20,090 bases of DNA, from NCBI GenBank assembly GCA_045126355.1, contig JBGVOE010000083.1, positions 1 to 20,090 on the forward strand, read 5' to 3'. The position numbers and the translations under genes were made by a program. Shown piece after piece: positions 8,671-15,518 of the stretch. How positions within the stretch are numbered: the stretch's first letter is position 1; the number at the start of each line of letters is the position of its first letter. The notes beneath the pieces are model-generated. The model was not told the origin of the DNA, ran no database searches, and worked only from the letters and a program-made list of their open reading frames with translations. The DNA comes from CAZSIA01 sp045126355. Its GTDB lineage: Bacteria > Bacillota_I > Bacilli_A > Acholeplasmatales > Anaeroplasmataceae.

Positions 8671-10284
8671 ATGATTATATTATATTTAATTGCTATATTA
8701 TGTAGTTTGGTATTATTTGCCCCAAGCATTATTCCAAGCTTTGTTAAATGGCCTGTAGCTTTATTAGTCGTTTTAGTAGTAGTGTTTATATTTAATCTAA
8801 CTAAAAAGGATTCAATCTACGTTACTCATGACACTAAAAAAAGATTACATGATTATGGCTTATTCAATCCTTTGATTATGTATTTATCTGCAAGTACATA
8901 CGTATTAGGATTTACACTTATTGCATCAGATTTAAAAGAAAATAATGTTAATGATATTATTGGTGGATTTAATGATGTCATTGGTTTAATTAAACCAGAA
9001 TTTGATAATGCATTATTTTGGGGATTAATTTTAGTAGTTGCTTCAGTAATTATTTACTATATTCGCAATGGATTTAAAAATCATGCGTCTGATTCTAGTT
9101 TAAAATTTAGATCATTTTGGTATATAATTTTAACTGCAGTTTCATTATTATTAGGTGTATTTAGCTTAGTTAAATATTCTGCATTTGATCTTTATGAATA
9201 TTTAGCTAATGGTTATAATCTATATTTATACTTAGGAATTGCTGGATTTGTAGTTTTAATTGAATTACTTATTAAATTAATTAAAGTTTGTGCTAAGAGA
9301 AGTAAAGCTAAAAAACTTGCTAATATGGGTAAACCTATTGTAGTTAAACCTGTTAAAGTTACTCATAAACCAACTTTCTTAGGAACATTCGCTAAATTAG
9401 TTGCAACAGCTGGTTTCTATGTAGGTGCAATGTATTTATTAGATAAATTCTATCCAAATTATAGTGAAGTTGCTAATTTATCTCCACTTTACTTTGGAAT
9501 TGGATTAGCAGCAATTTTATATGTACTACATATAACTGATTTAGTAAGAATTGCTGTACTTGCTCGTTCATGTAAGATGAAACGTAGTAGATTCTTATTA
9601 TTTATCTATGATTTATTAGTATTAGTTGGACTTGCTGGATTCATAGCAGTAATTTTAGTTGCATTAATTTCTATCTTAGGAACTAATGAATTAGTTTTAG
9701 GTTCATTTGCAGTTCGTTACTTATATATTGCAATCGCATTATTAGTAATTCAATATTTAGTAATTGTTATTACAGTTGCTAATAAAGCTAAACATCGTTA
9801 TTTAGCTGCAATGGGTGGATTCTTAATTTTAGATGGTTTTGTAAAAGATAAGAAAATTATTAATGTTAAAAAACGTGATAAACAAGCTAAGGTTATTTCT
9901 CTTGAAAGAGAAAAAATTGAACATCAAATTGAAGAAATTGATAATGAAATGAATCATCAAGAAGTTAAAGATGAAGAAAAATTAACAATAAAAGATGCTA
10001 AGAAAGCAATGATTATTGAAAAAGAAAGAAAACGTATTGAAAAGAAATTAGCTAAAAAAGAAGCTAAAATCAATAAAGAAGTAGCTAAAGTTGAAAAACA
10101 AATAATAGAAAAATTAGAAAAACTTGGAAAGCAAAATGAAGTTGAAAAAACACCAGTTGAAGTTGAGGTTCCTTCTGTAGAAGAACCTGTTCAAACTGAA
10201 GTTCCTGCCCAAGAAGAACAAGTTCAAGTTGAAATTCCAGCTGTAGACAATACTGAAGCTACGAACGAAGAAGTAAATGAATAA
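8671..10284 (+). CDS. polytopic membrane protein with coiled-coil and acidic tail
   Basis: I do not recognise this 537-residue protein as a named family. About ten hydrophobic segments fill residues 1-370: two at the N-terminus (roughly 2-20 and 26-45), then others near 66-86, 113-134, 148-168, 181-204, 236-257, 270-295, 306-333 and 343-369. Residues 400-490 are Lys/Glu-rich heptad-like helix, a probable long coiled coil. Residues 491-537 are an acidic, low-complexity tail with imperfect VEVP/VEIP repeats. The start is fixed by GAGGTGG at 8660-8666, 4 nt before ATG. A weak extended -10 (TGTTAAAAT, 8633-8641) could give it its own transcript; otherwise it is read from the LysR promoter. The tail suggests scaffolding or envelope-associated binding, which is inference only. 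Confidence 0.88.
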   Translation: MIILYLIAILCSLVLFAPSIIPSFVKWPVALLVVLVVVFIFNLTKKDSIYVTHDTKKRLHDYGLFNPLIMYLSASTYVLGFTLIASDLKENNVNDIIGGFNDVIGLIKPEFDNALFWGLILVVASVIIYYIRNGFKNHASDSSLKFRSFWYIILTAVSLLLGVFSLVKYSAFDLYEYLANGYNLYLYLGIAGFVVLIELLIKLIKVCAKRSKAKKLANMGKPIVVKPVKVTHKPTFLGTFAKLVATAGFYVGAMYLLDKFYPNYSEVANLSPLYFGIGLAAILYVLHITDLVRIAVLARSCKMKRSRFLLFIYDLLVLVGLAGFIAVILVALISILGTNELVLGSFAVRYLYIAIALLVIQYLVIVITVANKAKHRYLAAMGGFLILDGFVKDKKIINVKKRDKQAKVISLEREKIEHQIEEIDNEMNHQEVKDEEKLTIKDAKKAMIIEKERKRIEKKLAKKEAKINKEVAKVEKQIIEKLEKLGKQNEVEKTPVEVEVPSVEEPVQTEVPAQEEQVQVEIPAVDNTEATNEEVNE

Positions 10285-10286
10285 AT

Positions 10287-10313
10287 AAAAATGCACGTAA
10301 TGTGCATTTTTTC
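10287..10313 (+). terminator. intrinsic terminator after the coiled-coil membrane protein
   Basis: ATGCAC (10291-10296) pairs with GTGCAT (10302-10307) around a 5-nt loop. The stem is extended by A/T pairs, with the A-run upstream and the T-run TTTTTT downstream. It ends 22 nt before the next start codon. Confidence 0.85.
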
Positions 10314-10335
10314 TTGAAGAAAGAAGGGAGTTTAT

Positions 10336-10986
10336 ATGACTCTAGAAGTATTATATGAAGATAATCATGTTATAGTATGTTATAAACCAGCAGGCGTTTT
10401 ATCACAAGCTGATAATACTGGGGATATTGATATGTTATCATTAGTTAAAGATTATCTAAAAAAACGTTATAACAAGGAAGGTAATGTTTTTGTAGGTTTA
10501 GTTCATCGACTTGATAGAATGACTAGTGGTGTAATGGTTTTTGGTAAGACTAGTAAGGGAGCTATGCGATTGTCAAATGATATTGCAAATGGTAATTTCT
10601 TTAAAGAATACTTAGCTGTTTGTGAAGGTAATATTGAAGACTATGATGAAACTACTTTGATTGATTATTTAGAAAAAGATGAAAAAAACAATAAAAGTTT
10701 TATTAGTAAAAATGGAAAAGAAGCGATCTTAACTTACCGCGTTATTACAAATAAAAATAATAAAAGTTTAGTCAGAGTAAAATTAAAAACTGGCAGACAT
10801 CATCAAATTCGTGTGCAAATGTCAAACATCGGTCATCCTTTATATGGTGATATTAAATATGGTTCACCACATAAAGATAATCTAGCTTTACAAGCATACA
10901 AATTGTCATTTTATCAACCAGTTACTCGTGAGTTATTAACTTTTCAAAAAATAAATTATAGTGGTGTATTCGCAATCTTTAAATAG
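10336..10986 (+). CDS. RluA family pseudouridine synthase
   Basis: This enzyme converts specific uridines in rRNA or tRNA to pseudouridine. The family signature HRLDRMTSG is present with the catalytic Asp at residue 60, followed by KTGRHHQIRVQM, which matches the RluA-family GRxHQIR motif, and GHPLYGDIKYG. At 216 residues it consists of the catalytic domain only. There is no N-terminal S4 RNA-binding domain, so it resembles the short RluA/TruC type rather than RluD. The target position cannot be assigned. The start follows AGAAGGGAG with 5 nt spacing. It lies directly behind a terminator hairpin with no space for a promoter. Its last codons lie inside the hairpin of its own terminator, and it converges with the DUF1836 gene. 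Confidence 0.93.
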   Translation: MTLEVLYEDNHVIVCYKPAGVLSQADNTGDIDMLSLVKDYLKKRYNKEGNVFVGLVHRLDRMTSGVMVFGKTSKGAMRLSNDIANGNFFKEYLAVCEGNIEDYDETTLIDYLEKDEKNNKSFISKNGKEAILTYRVITNKNNKSLVRVKLKTGRHHQIRVQMSNIGHPLYGDIKYGSPHKDNLALQAYKLSFYQPVTRELLTFQKINYSGVFAIFK

Positions 10987-11013
10987 ATTGCCTATACACT
11001 TTTTATTTTTTTT
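10964..11013. terminator. long shared terminator between convergent genes
   Basis: GCAATCT (10972-10978) pairs with AGATTGC (10985-10991). After a 2x2 internal loop, an outer stem, GTGTAT (10964-10969) with ATACAC (10994-10999), continues it. A U-tract (TTTTTATTTTTTTT) follows on the plus strand. The hairpin begins before the TAG stop of the upstream gene. The minus-strand gene stops 4 nt from it, so the stem may also end that transcript, though its plus-side tail is better. Confidence 0.87.
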
Positions 11014-11560
11014 CTAAATTATTTTTAATTTCAATATAACTTAAGATTCTTTTAGCGATTAAAACATTTGCGTTAGCTACTAAACTTAAATCAAGTGCTA
11101 ATTTTAACAGTTCATTTTGATTGTTAGTTTCAATGTTGGCTAATTTTTCTTCAGTTTCCTTACCTACTTCATGAAGTGTTTCAGTAGCTTTTTTAGCAAA
11201 ATCATTATATGTTTCCATAAAGTCTGTATTTTGATAAGTAGAATCCATTATTTGTTTAATATCTGAGATATTGATTGCTCTTTTTAATAAACAAATTTCT
11301 AAAATTAGTGCGATATGTTCTTTATTATATTTTTTTGCTACAGGATTTGGAATAGAGTCACCTTTTACATAGTTATTAATCATAGAAGATGTGATTTGTT
11401 TATCTAATGTAGAAAGAGAAAAAGTACGTAATTGTCTTTCTAAATAAGTAATCATTTGATCCATGTAAAGGTCTATATCAGGTAATTTTTCATATGGTGT
11501 AAGCTCGAAATTTTCTAATTCTTCAAGCCATAATTTAAGTGAATTGTTAATGTCTTTCAT
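11003..11560 (-). CDS. DUF1836 family putative transcriptional regulator
   Basis: This 185-residue protein matches the DUF1836 pattern of Bacillota. The segment YMDQMITYLERQL (residues 32-44) leads to ITSSMINNYVKG (56-67), IPNPVAKKYNKEH (70-82) and a helical LKRAINISDIKQIMD stretch. This looks like a winged-helix DNA-binding head. The rest is helical, with a hydrophobic C-terminal segment (LALDLSLVANANVLIAKRIL). Some family members have been described as regulators; the target here is unknown. I chose the ATG at 11560 because AAAGGAGT lies 10 nt upstream on this strand. The longer reading from 11626 has no ribosome site and would start upstream of the transcript. Its promoter overlaps that of the divergent gene at 11711, so self and neighbour control is plausible. 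Confidence 0.9.
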   Translation of the reverse strand: MKDINNSLKLWLEELENFELTPYEKLPDIDLYMDQMITYLERQLRTFSLSTLDKQITSSMINNYVKGDSIPNPVAKKYNKEHIALILEICLLKRAINISDIKQIMDSTYQNTDFMETYNDFAKKATETLHEVGKETEEKLANIETNNQNELLKLALDLSLVANANVLIAKRILSYIEIKNNLEKK

Positions 11561-11591
11561 AATCTTATTTACTCCTTTTAATCTATTTAAA

Positions 11592-11620
11592 ATTGTATCA
11601 TTTCTTGTCGAATAATTCAA
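11592..11620 (-). promoter_or_regulatory. promoter of the DUF1836 gene
   Basis: On the minus strand, TTGAAT (11620-11615) and TACAAT (11597-11592) have exactly 17 bp spacing. TG one base before the -10 gives an extended -10. Confidence 0.75.
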
Positions 11621-11634
11621 CATCAAGATATAAT
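11605..11634 (+). promoter_or_regulatory. promoter of the small Sm-like gene
   Basis: TTGTCG (11605-11610) and a perfect TATAAT (11629-11634) have 18 bp spacing. Its -35 region crosses that of the minus-strand promoter, so the two polymerase footprints exclude each other. The resulting leader is about 70 nt. Confidence 0.62.
11606..11622. promoter_or_regulatory. palindromic operator candidate between divergent promoters
   Basis: TGT-C-GAAT-A-ATTC-A-ACA is an inverted repeat of 17 bases with one mismatched pair, centred on 11614. That centre lies midway between the two -35 hexamers (11605-11610 plus, 11615-11620 minus). The position is ideal for a dimeric repressor of both genes. The DUF1836 product is the obvious candidate, by inference. 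Confidence 0.4.
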
Positions 11635-11710
11635 AATTATTTAATCTAGTTATTTAAACTATATAGGTATTTTAATTAGTTATTTTCATATCTTAAATTG
11701 GTGATTAAAA

Positions 11711-12013
11711 ATGTTTAATAAACCTACATTATTTGTTAATTCGATAACAAAAAATATAGTTGGTAAAGAAAATCAAAATATTTTTGATAGTAGAAAAAAT
11801 ATTAAAAGTAAAGTTTTTCACAGAATAGATGATATAGTTAGTTTTAAAAGTTTAAATAAAAGAGTTTTTGTTTTAATTGATTATGAATGTAATACTTTTT
11901 ACGGTGAAATAATATTAATTGATTTAAGTTATATTCATTTAAAAAAAGAAGAAAGTATTATTTTATTACAAATAAAAAATATTAGTGATATTAAGATTAC
12001 TTCAACATTGTAA
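11711..12013 (+). CDS. small hypothetical protein with Sm/SH3-like beta pattern
   Basis: I do not recognise this 100-residue basic protein. Residues 1-45 are polar and Lys/Asn-rich. Residues 50-96 show alternating hydrophobic strands with a central Gly65 and Asp71 (VFVLIDYECNTFYGEIILID, then IHLKKEE, IILLQIKNISDIKI). This closely follows the strand pattern of Sm/Hfq-like or other small five-stranded barrels. It is not classical Hfq: the Tyr-Lys-His motif is missing. An RNA- or protein-binding role would be inference. The start uses GGTGAT (11700-11705), a match to the part of the anti-Shine-Dalgarno that reads AUCACC, 5 nt before ATG. Codon bias matches its neighbours. It is single-gene, divergent from DUF1836. 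Confidence 0.75.
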   Translation: MFNKPTLFVNSITKNIVGKENQNIFDSRKNIKSKVFHRIDDIVSFKSLNKRVFVLIDYECNTFYGEIILIDLSYIHLKKEESIILLQIKNISDIKITSTL

Positions 12014-12037
12014 AATATCAATTATATTGAATATTTT
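12013..12037 (+). terminator. weak terminator of the small Sm-like gene
   Basis: AAATATCAA (12013-12021) pairs with TTGAATATTT (12027-12036) with one bulged A, then a short T-run. It is A/T-rich and overlaps the -35 of the next promoter, so termination may be inefficient. Confidence 0.35.
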
Positions 12038-12055
12038 AGTTAGATAAGTTATAAT
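12027..12055 (+). promoter_or_regulatory. strong promoter of the EIIB-like/HPr-like pair
   Basis: TTGAAT (12027-12032) and a perfect TATAAT (12050-12055) are separated by 17 bp. The start codon lies 26 bases downstream, behind GAGGAGGA (12067-12074). Confidence 0.8.
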
Positions 12056-12081
12056 AAAGTAAATACGAGGAGGATTTTATT

Positions 12082-12477
12082 ATGCAAATCTTATTATCTA
12101 CGAGCCAAACATGGTTTTTATATATCGGAATTGTTGTGGCTACTATTATTTTAATCGGACTTATTTTATTCTTGACTTGTGGCTTACGCAGTAAAAGAGA
12201 CAAAGATTTAAAGAAAGACCATGTAGTTGTTGATGAAGTTTTTATGAATACACTAATTGAAGGAATTGGACAATTAGCTAATATAGAATGTATTAGTATT
12301 GATAATGGTCGTCTTAAATTTAAGGTATCTGATTTAGACTTAGTAAAAGCTGATTTACTAAAAGAATTATCTACTAGCGGTGTTTTTATAACTGGAAGTA
12401 ATGTTAAATTATTATTTAAATACGATTCAAAAGTTATTTTAGAGGAATTAACTAAGTTAGGAGTGAAACAATGTTAG
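12082..12477 (+). CDS. membrane-anchored EIIB-like domain lacking the catalytic Cys
   Basis: This 131-residue protein has a single membrane helix (about residues 11-33), a basic stretch (RSKRDKDLKK, 36-45) implying a cytoplasmic C-terminus, then a domain at 50-126. That domain follows the glucose-type PTS EIIB pattern: LIEGIGQLANIECISIDNG, then RLKFKVSDLDLVKADLL, then SGVFITGSNVKLLF. In active EIIB the phosphorylated Cys begins the CITRLR motif. Here that position is Asp74 (DNGRLK), with Arg77 kept; Cys70 is four residues too early. Phosphotransfer to sugar is therefore unlikely, and no EIIC or EIIA is adjacent. The HPr-like gene starts inside its last codons, a 7-base overlap, so the two are coupled. 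EIIB relationship is moderately sure; a regulatory role is inference. Confidence 0.8.
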   Translation: MQILLSTSQTWFLYIGIVVATIILIGLILFLTCGLRSKRDKDLKKDHVVVDEVFMNTLIEGIGQLANIECISIDNGRLKFKVSDLDLVKADLLKELSTSGVFITGSNVKLLFKYDSKVILEELTKLGVKQC

Positions 12478-12743
12478 AAAAAGCTTTTAAAATTACTAAT
12501 AGTACTGGTTTAGATGCCAAAATGAGTTCTATGATTGTTACAAGAAGTACTAAATTTATAAGTAATATAACAATCCAATTAGATGAATTAAAAATTAATT
12601 TGAAATCAATTATGGGTGTAATGAGTTTAAATATTCATAAAGGTGAAATTGTAAAAATTATTTGTAGCGGATCTGATGAGGCTGAAGCTATGGAAGAATT
12701 AAGTGAATTAATTAACGATTCAAAATTAGGTAAAGAATATTAG
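12471..12743 (+). CDS. HPr-like protein with Asp15 in place of the catalytic His
   Basis: This 90-residue protein is HPr in length and fold pattern, including NLKSIMGVMSL around Ser46 and the GSDEAEAMEELSELI C-terminal helix. HPr normally takes phosphate from enzyme I on His15 in GLHARPA. Here the site reads GLDAKMS: Asp15, Lys17 for Arg, Met18 for Pro. It cannot carry the usual His phosphate. Ser46, the target of HPr kinase/phosphorylase in Bacillota, is retained at exactly position 46. Bacillus Crh is a known case of an HPr paralogue without His15 that acts only through Ser46 with CcpA. This may be an independent analogue. TAGGAGTG at 12458-12465 serves the ATG, which overlaps the EIIB-like gene by 7 bases. 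A strong terminator closes the unit. Confidence 0.93.
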   Translation: MLEKAFKITNSTGLDAKMSSMIVTRSTKFISNITIQLDELKINLKSIMGVMSLNIHKGEIVKIICSGSDEAEAMEELSELINDSKLGKEY

Positions 12744-12768
12744 ATAGGCGAATACTTCGCCTATTTTT
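12744..12768 (+). terminator. strong terminator after the HPr-like gene
   Basis: ATAGGCGAA (12744-12752) and TTCGCCTAT (12756-12764) form a perfect 9-bp stem with a 3-nt loop, then TTTTT. It ends 15 nt before the pepV start. Confidence 0.92.
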
Positions 12769-12783
12769 AGTGGAGGAATTATA

Positions 12784-14133
12784 ATGAATATTGATTTTTT
12801 AGAAAAAGCAAAAGAATACTATCAAGATGCACTTGCTGATTTATGTGAATTATTAAAATTTAAATCAGTTTTAGATGAATATAGAGAAAATAGTGACGCA
12901 CCTTTTGGTATTGAAAATAAGAAATGTTTAGAATACTTTTTAAGTTTAGGTACTAAAGATGGATTTAACGTATTAAACGTTGATAACTATGCAGGTCATA
13001 TCTCATATGGTAATGGTAGTGAGAGTGTTGGTGTTTTAGGTCATTTAGACGTAGTACCAGCTGTAGGTAAATGGAGTCATGACCCATTTGATCCAATTAT
13101 TGTAGATGGCAAATTATTCGCACGTGGGACTTTAGATGATAAAGGTGGAGTAATTGCTTCATATTATGCGATGAAAATGCTTAGAGATTTAAAGTTAGAA
13201 ATGTCTAAGGAAATTAGAATAATTGTAGGTTGTGATGAAGAAAGTGGATCTCGTTGTGTAGAACGTTATTTTTCAAAAGTAGAAAAACCAACTTACGCAT
13301 TCTCACCTGATGCAGAATTTCCAATTATTTATGGAGAAAAAGGAATTTTATCATTTGATATTTTAGGTAAGATTGAAAATAGTGAAGTAGTAAGTATAAC
13401 TGCTGGTGAAAGATATAACATTGTTTGTGATGAAGCACGTTTAACTGTTAAAAATGTTAATCCTTCTTATTTAGAAGAATTTATTAAAGAAGAAGGATGC
13501 AGTGCAGAAGTTATTGATAATAGTTATGTCTTCTATGGTTTAGCTGCACATGCAATGCAACCTCATTTAGGTGTTAATGCTATTAAAATTATGTTTAAGT
13601 TTATGGATAAATATTATCCATCTGACGCAAGTAGTTTTATAACTAAATATTTTGATACAACTGGTAAATTATTAAATGTTGATATCAATGATATTGATAT
13701 GCATGATTTAACAATCAATTTAGGTGTATGTAAATATGATGGAGAAACCCTTAAATTAGGATATAACTTAAGAGTACCAGTTGATTCTCATGTGGATGTT
13801 ATTAAGAATGGTTTTAATAAAGGATTAGAAGAATATCCTAACTTAAGTTTAGGAGAATTTCATTATTCACCACGTCATTTCGTTGATAAAAATAGCGAAT
13901 TAGTTGTTAAACTAATGCAAGCATATCAAGAAATTACTGGCGATTATGAATCAAAACCATTTACTATTGGTGGAGGGACTTATGCTAGAACAATGAGTAA
14001 TGCTGTAGCATTTGGTCCAAATTTCACATTTAGAGAAGATATTTGTCATCAACCAGATGAACATATCTATTTAGAAGATTTTTTAAAGTGGATTGCTATC
14101 TACGCAAAGGCAATTTACTTATTAGCTAAGTAA
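12784..14133 (+). CDS. pepV: M20 family dipeptidase PepV
   Basis: This 449-residue cytosolic di-zinc aminopeptidase of the PepV type cleaves dipeptides taken up from outside or left by other peptidases. Metal-site motifs are clear: GHLDVVP with His87 and Asp89, GTLDDKGG with Asp119 bridging the zincs, the catalytic DEESGS, SPDAEFP with Asp176, and a C-terminal GGGTYARTM then HQPDE with His422. His87 and Asp119 coincide with the residue numbers known for Lactobacillus PepV. The start follows GGAGG at about 12772-12776. The gene begins a tight cluster: the stop overlaps trmB by one base (TAATG). The terminator hairpin just upstream leaves no room for a separate promoter. Confidence 0.95.
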   Translation: MNIDFLEKAKEYYQDALADLCELLKFKSVLDEYRENSDAPFGIENKKCLEYFLSLGTKDGFNVLNVDNYAGHISYGNGSESVGVLGHLDVVPAVGKWSHDPFDPIIVDGKLFARGTLDDKGGVIASYYAMKMLRDLKLEMSKEIRIIVGCDEESGSRCVERYFSKVEKPTYAFSPDAEFPIIYGEKGILSFDILGKIENSEVVSITAGERYNIVCDEARLTVKNVNPSYLEEFIKEEGCSAEVIDNSYVFYGLAAHAMQPHLGVNAIKIMFKFMDKYYPSDASSFITKYFDTTGKLLNVDINDIDMHDLTINLGVCKYDGETLKLGYNLRVPVDSHVDVIKNGFNKGLEEYPNLSLGEFHYSPRHFVDKNSELVVKLMQAYQEITGDYESKPFTIGGGTYARTMSNAVAFGPNFTFREDICHQPDEHIYLEDFLKWIAIYAKAIYLLAK

Positions 14134-14768
14134 TGAGATTAAGAAATATTCCAAATGCCAATATTAAATTAGCACAAAATGAGCGTGATTTTGTTGCTAA
14201 TCCGAGTGATTTTAAAGGTAGATGGCATGAATTGTTTAAAAATAATAATCCTATTCATATTGAAATTGGAATGGGTAAAGGTCAATTTTTAACACAATTA
14301 GCCCTTCAAAATCCAGATATTAACTATATTGGTATTGAAAAATTTAGTAGTGTATTACTTAGAGCAAGTGAAAAATTAGAAACTATTGAATTAAATAATG
14401 TCAAAATCATTAATATTGATGCGTTAATGTTAAATGAATATTTTGATACTAATGAAGTAGCTAGAATATATTTAAACTTCTCTGATCCATGGCCAAAGAA
14501 TGCTCATGCAAAAAGAAGATTAACTTCAAATCGTTTCTTACCTCTTTATGAAAATATTTTAGCTAAAGATGGTGAGATACATTTTAAAACAGATAATAGA
14601 TTATTATTTGAATTTTCTTTAGAAAGCCTAAATAACTATGGCATGATTTTATCTAATATATCATTAGACTTACATAATTCAGATTTTCCTAATAACATTA
14701 TGACTGAATATGAAGAAAAATTTTCAAAATTTGGTCCTATTTATCGTCTAGAAGCAAGATTTAAGTAA
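14133..14768 (+). CDS. trmB: tRNA (guanine46-N7)-methyltransferase
   Basis: TrmB methylates N7 of G46 in the variable loop of several tRNAs using S-adenosylmethionine. The 211-residue length is standard. Visible are the AdoMet-binding loop EIGMGKGQF at residues 44-52, the acidic IGIEK end of strand 2, and the family signature FSDPWPK at 116-122 followed by HAKRRLT. The C-terminal TEYEEKF segment is also typical. It has no strong ribosome site of its own; its ATG shares a base with the pepV stop, so translation is coupled. The next gene starts two bases after its stop. Confidence 0.97.
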   Translation: MRLRNIPNANIKLAQNERDFVANPSDFKGRWHELFKNNNPIHIEIGMGKGQFLTQLALQNPDINYIGIEKFSSVLLRASEKLETIELNNVKIINIDALMLNEYFDTNEVARIYLNFSDPWPKNAHAKRRLTSNRFLPLYENILAKDGEIHFKTDNRLLFEFSLESLNNYGMILSNISLDLHNSDFPNNIMTEYEEKFSKFGPIYRLEARFK

Positions 14769-14770
14769 TT

Positions 14771-15505
14771 ATGAGTGGTTATTTTTACGTAATAGGCGGA
14801 GCTAATTATGAGAAAAATGAAAGTCTAATAATCGATTTAGATATAATTAAAGAAACAAAAAAAGATAATCCTAGTATTTTATATATTCCTATTGCGGTTA
14901 ATGATGATTTAAATAAGATTAATTTATTTAAAACTTATTATGAAAAATTAGGAACTAAAGTAGATGTTCTATATTCTTATAATCAAGAATTAAAGCTTGA
15001 AGAAATAAAAAAGATGATTAGTGAAGTAGATGTTATTTATTTAGCAGGAGGCTTAACTTATCGTTTATATGATTTTGCAATTAAATATAATCTACAAGAA
15101 CTGCTATTAAATGCGTTTTATAGTGGTAAAATAATTGCGGGTGTTAGTGCTGGGGCAATTTTAATGTTTGATTATGGATATGGAGACAAAGATGCCTATA
15201 CTTTTAATTTAGAAACAGTAAATCATAAAATGACAAATGGTATTGGAATTTTAAATGGAGTCTTTTGTCCGCATTATCAAAATAGTGGGCTACTTACTTT
15301 TCATGAAGAAGTAAAAAGATTTTCTCTTAATGGATATGCGGTTGAAAACGGATGTGCATTAAAGGTAAGTGATGAGGTATATACTGTTATTAAAAATAAA
15401 GGATGTAGTGCTTTTAAATTTGATAAAGATAATTTACATAAGTTACAGTTTTTAAAAGAAAATGTAATTTATAATGAAACTTTAATTAAAAATCCCCGAA
15501 AATAA
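14771..15505 (+). CDS. peptidase S51 family (dipeptidase E-like) protein
   Basis: This 244-residue cytosolic serine peptidase belongs to the S51 family, whose best known member, PepE, removes N-terminal Asp from dipeptides. The fold markers are present: an N-terminal GGANY-like start, VIYLAGGLTYRLYD (the family GGNT site reads GGLT here), and the nucleophile elbow GVSAGA with Ser126. PHY at His168 is the probable charge-relay His. Length fits the family. The Leu in place of Asn in GGNT, and the presence of many uncharacterised S51 relatives, make exact specificity uncertain. It sits two bases after trmB and 13 before pdp, in an operon with PepV, so peptide salvage is a natural role. Confidence 0.88.
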   Translation: MSGYFYVIGGANYEKNESLIIDLDIIKETKKDNPSILYIPIAVNDDLNKINLFKTYYEKLGTKVDVLYSYNQELKLEEIKKMISEVDVIYLAGGLTYRLYDFAIKYNLQELLLNAFYSGKIIAGVSAGAILMFDYGYGDKDAYTFNLETVNHKMTNGIGILNGVFCPHYQNSGLLTFHEEVKRFSLNGYAVENGCALKVSDEVYTVIKNKGCSAFKFDKDNLHKLQFLKENVIYNETLIKNPRK

Positions 15506-15518
15506 GGAGGAATTTAAC

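Noticed and set aside
10114..10296. Minus-strand Phe/Asn-rich open frame opposite the acidic tail
   Set aside because: Mirror of the Glu/Val-rich repeats of the plus-strand gene; low-complexity artefact.
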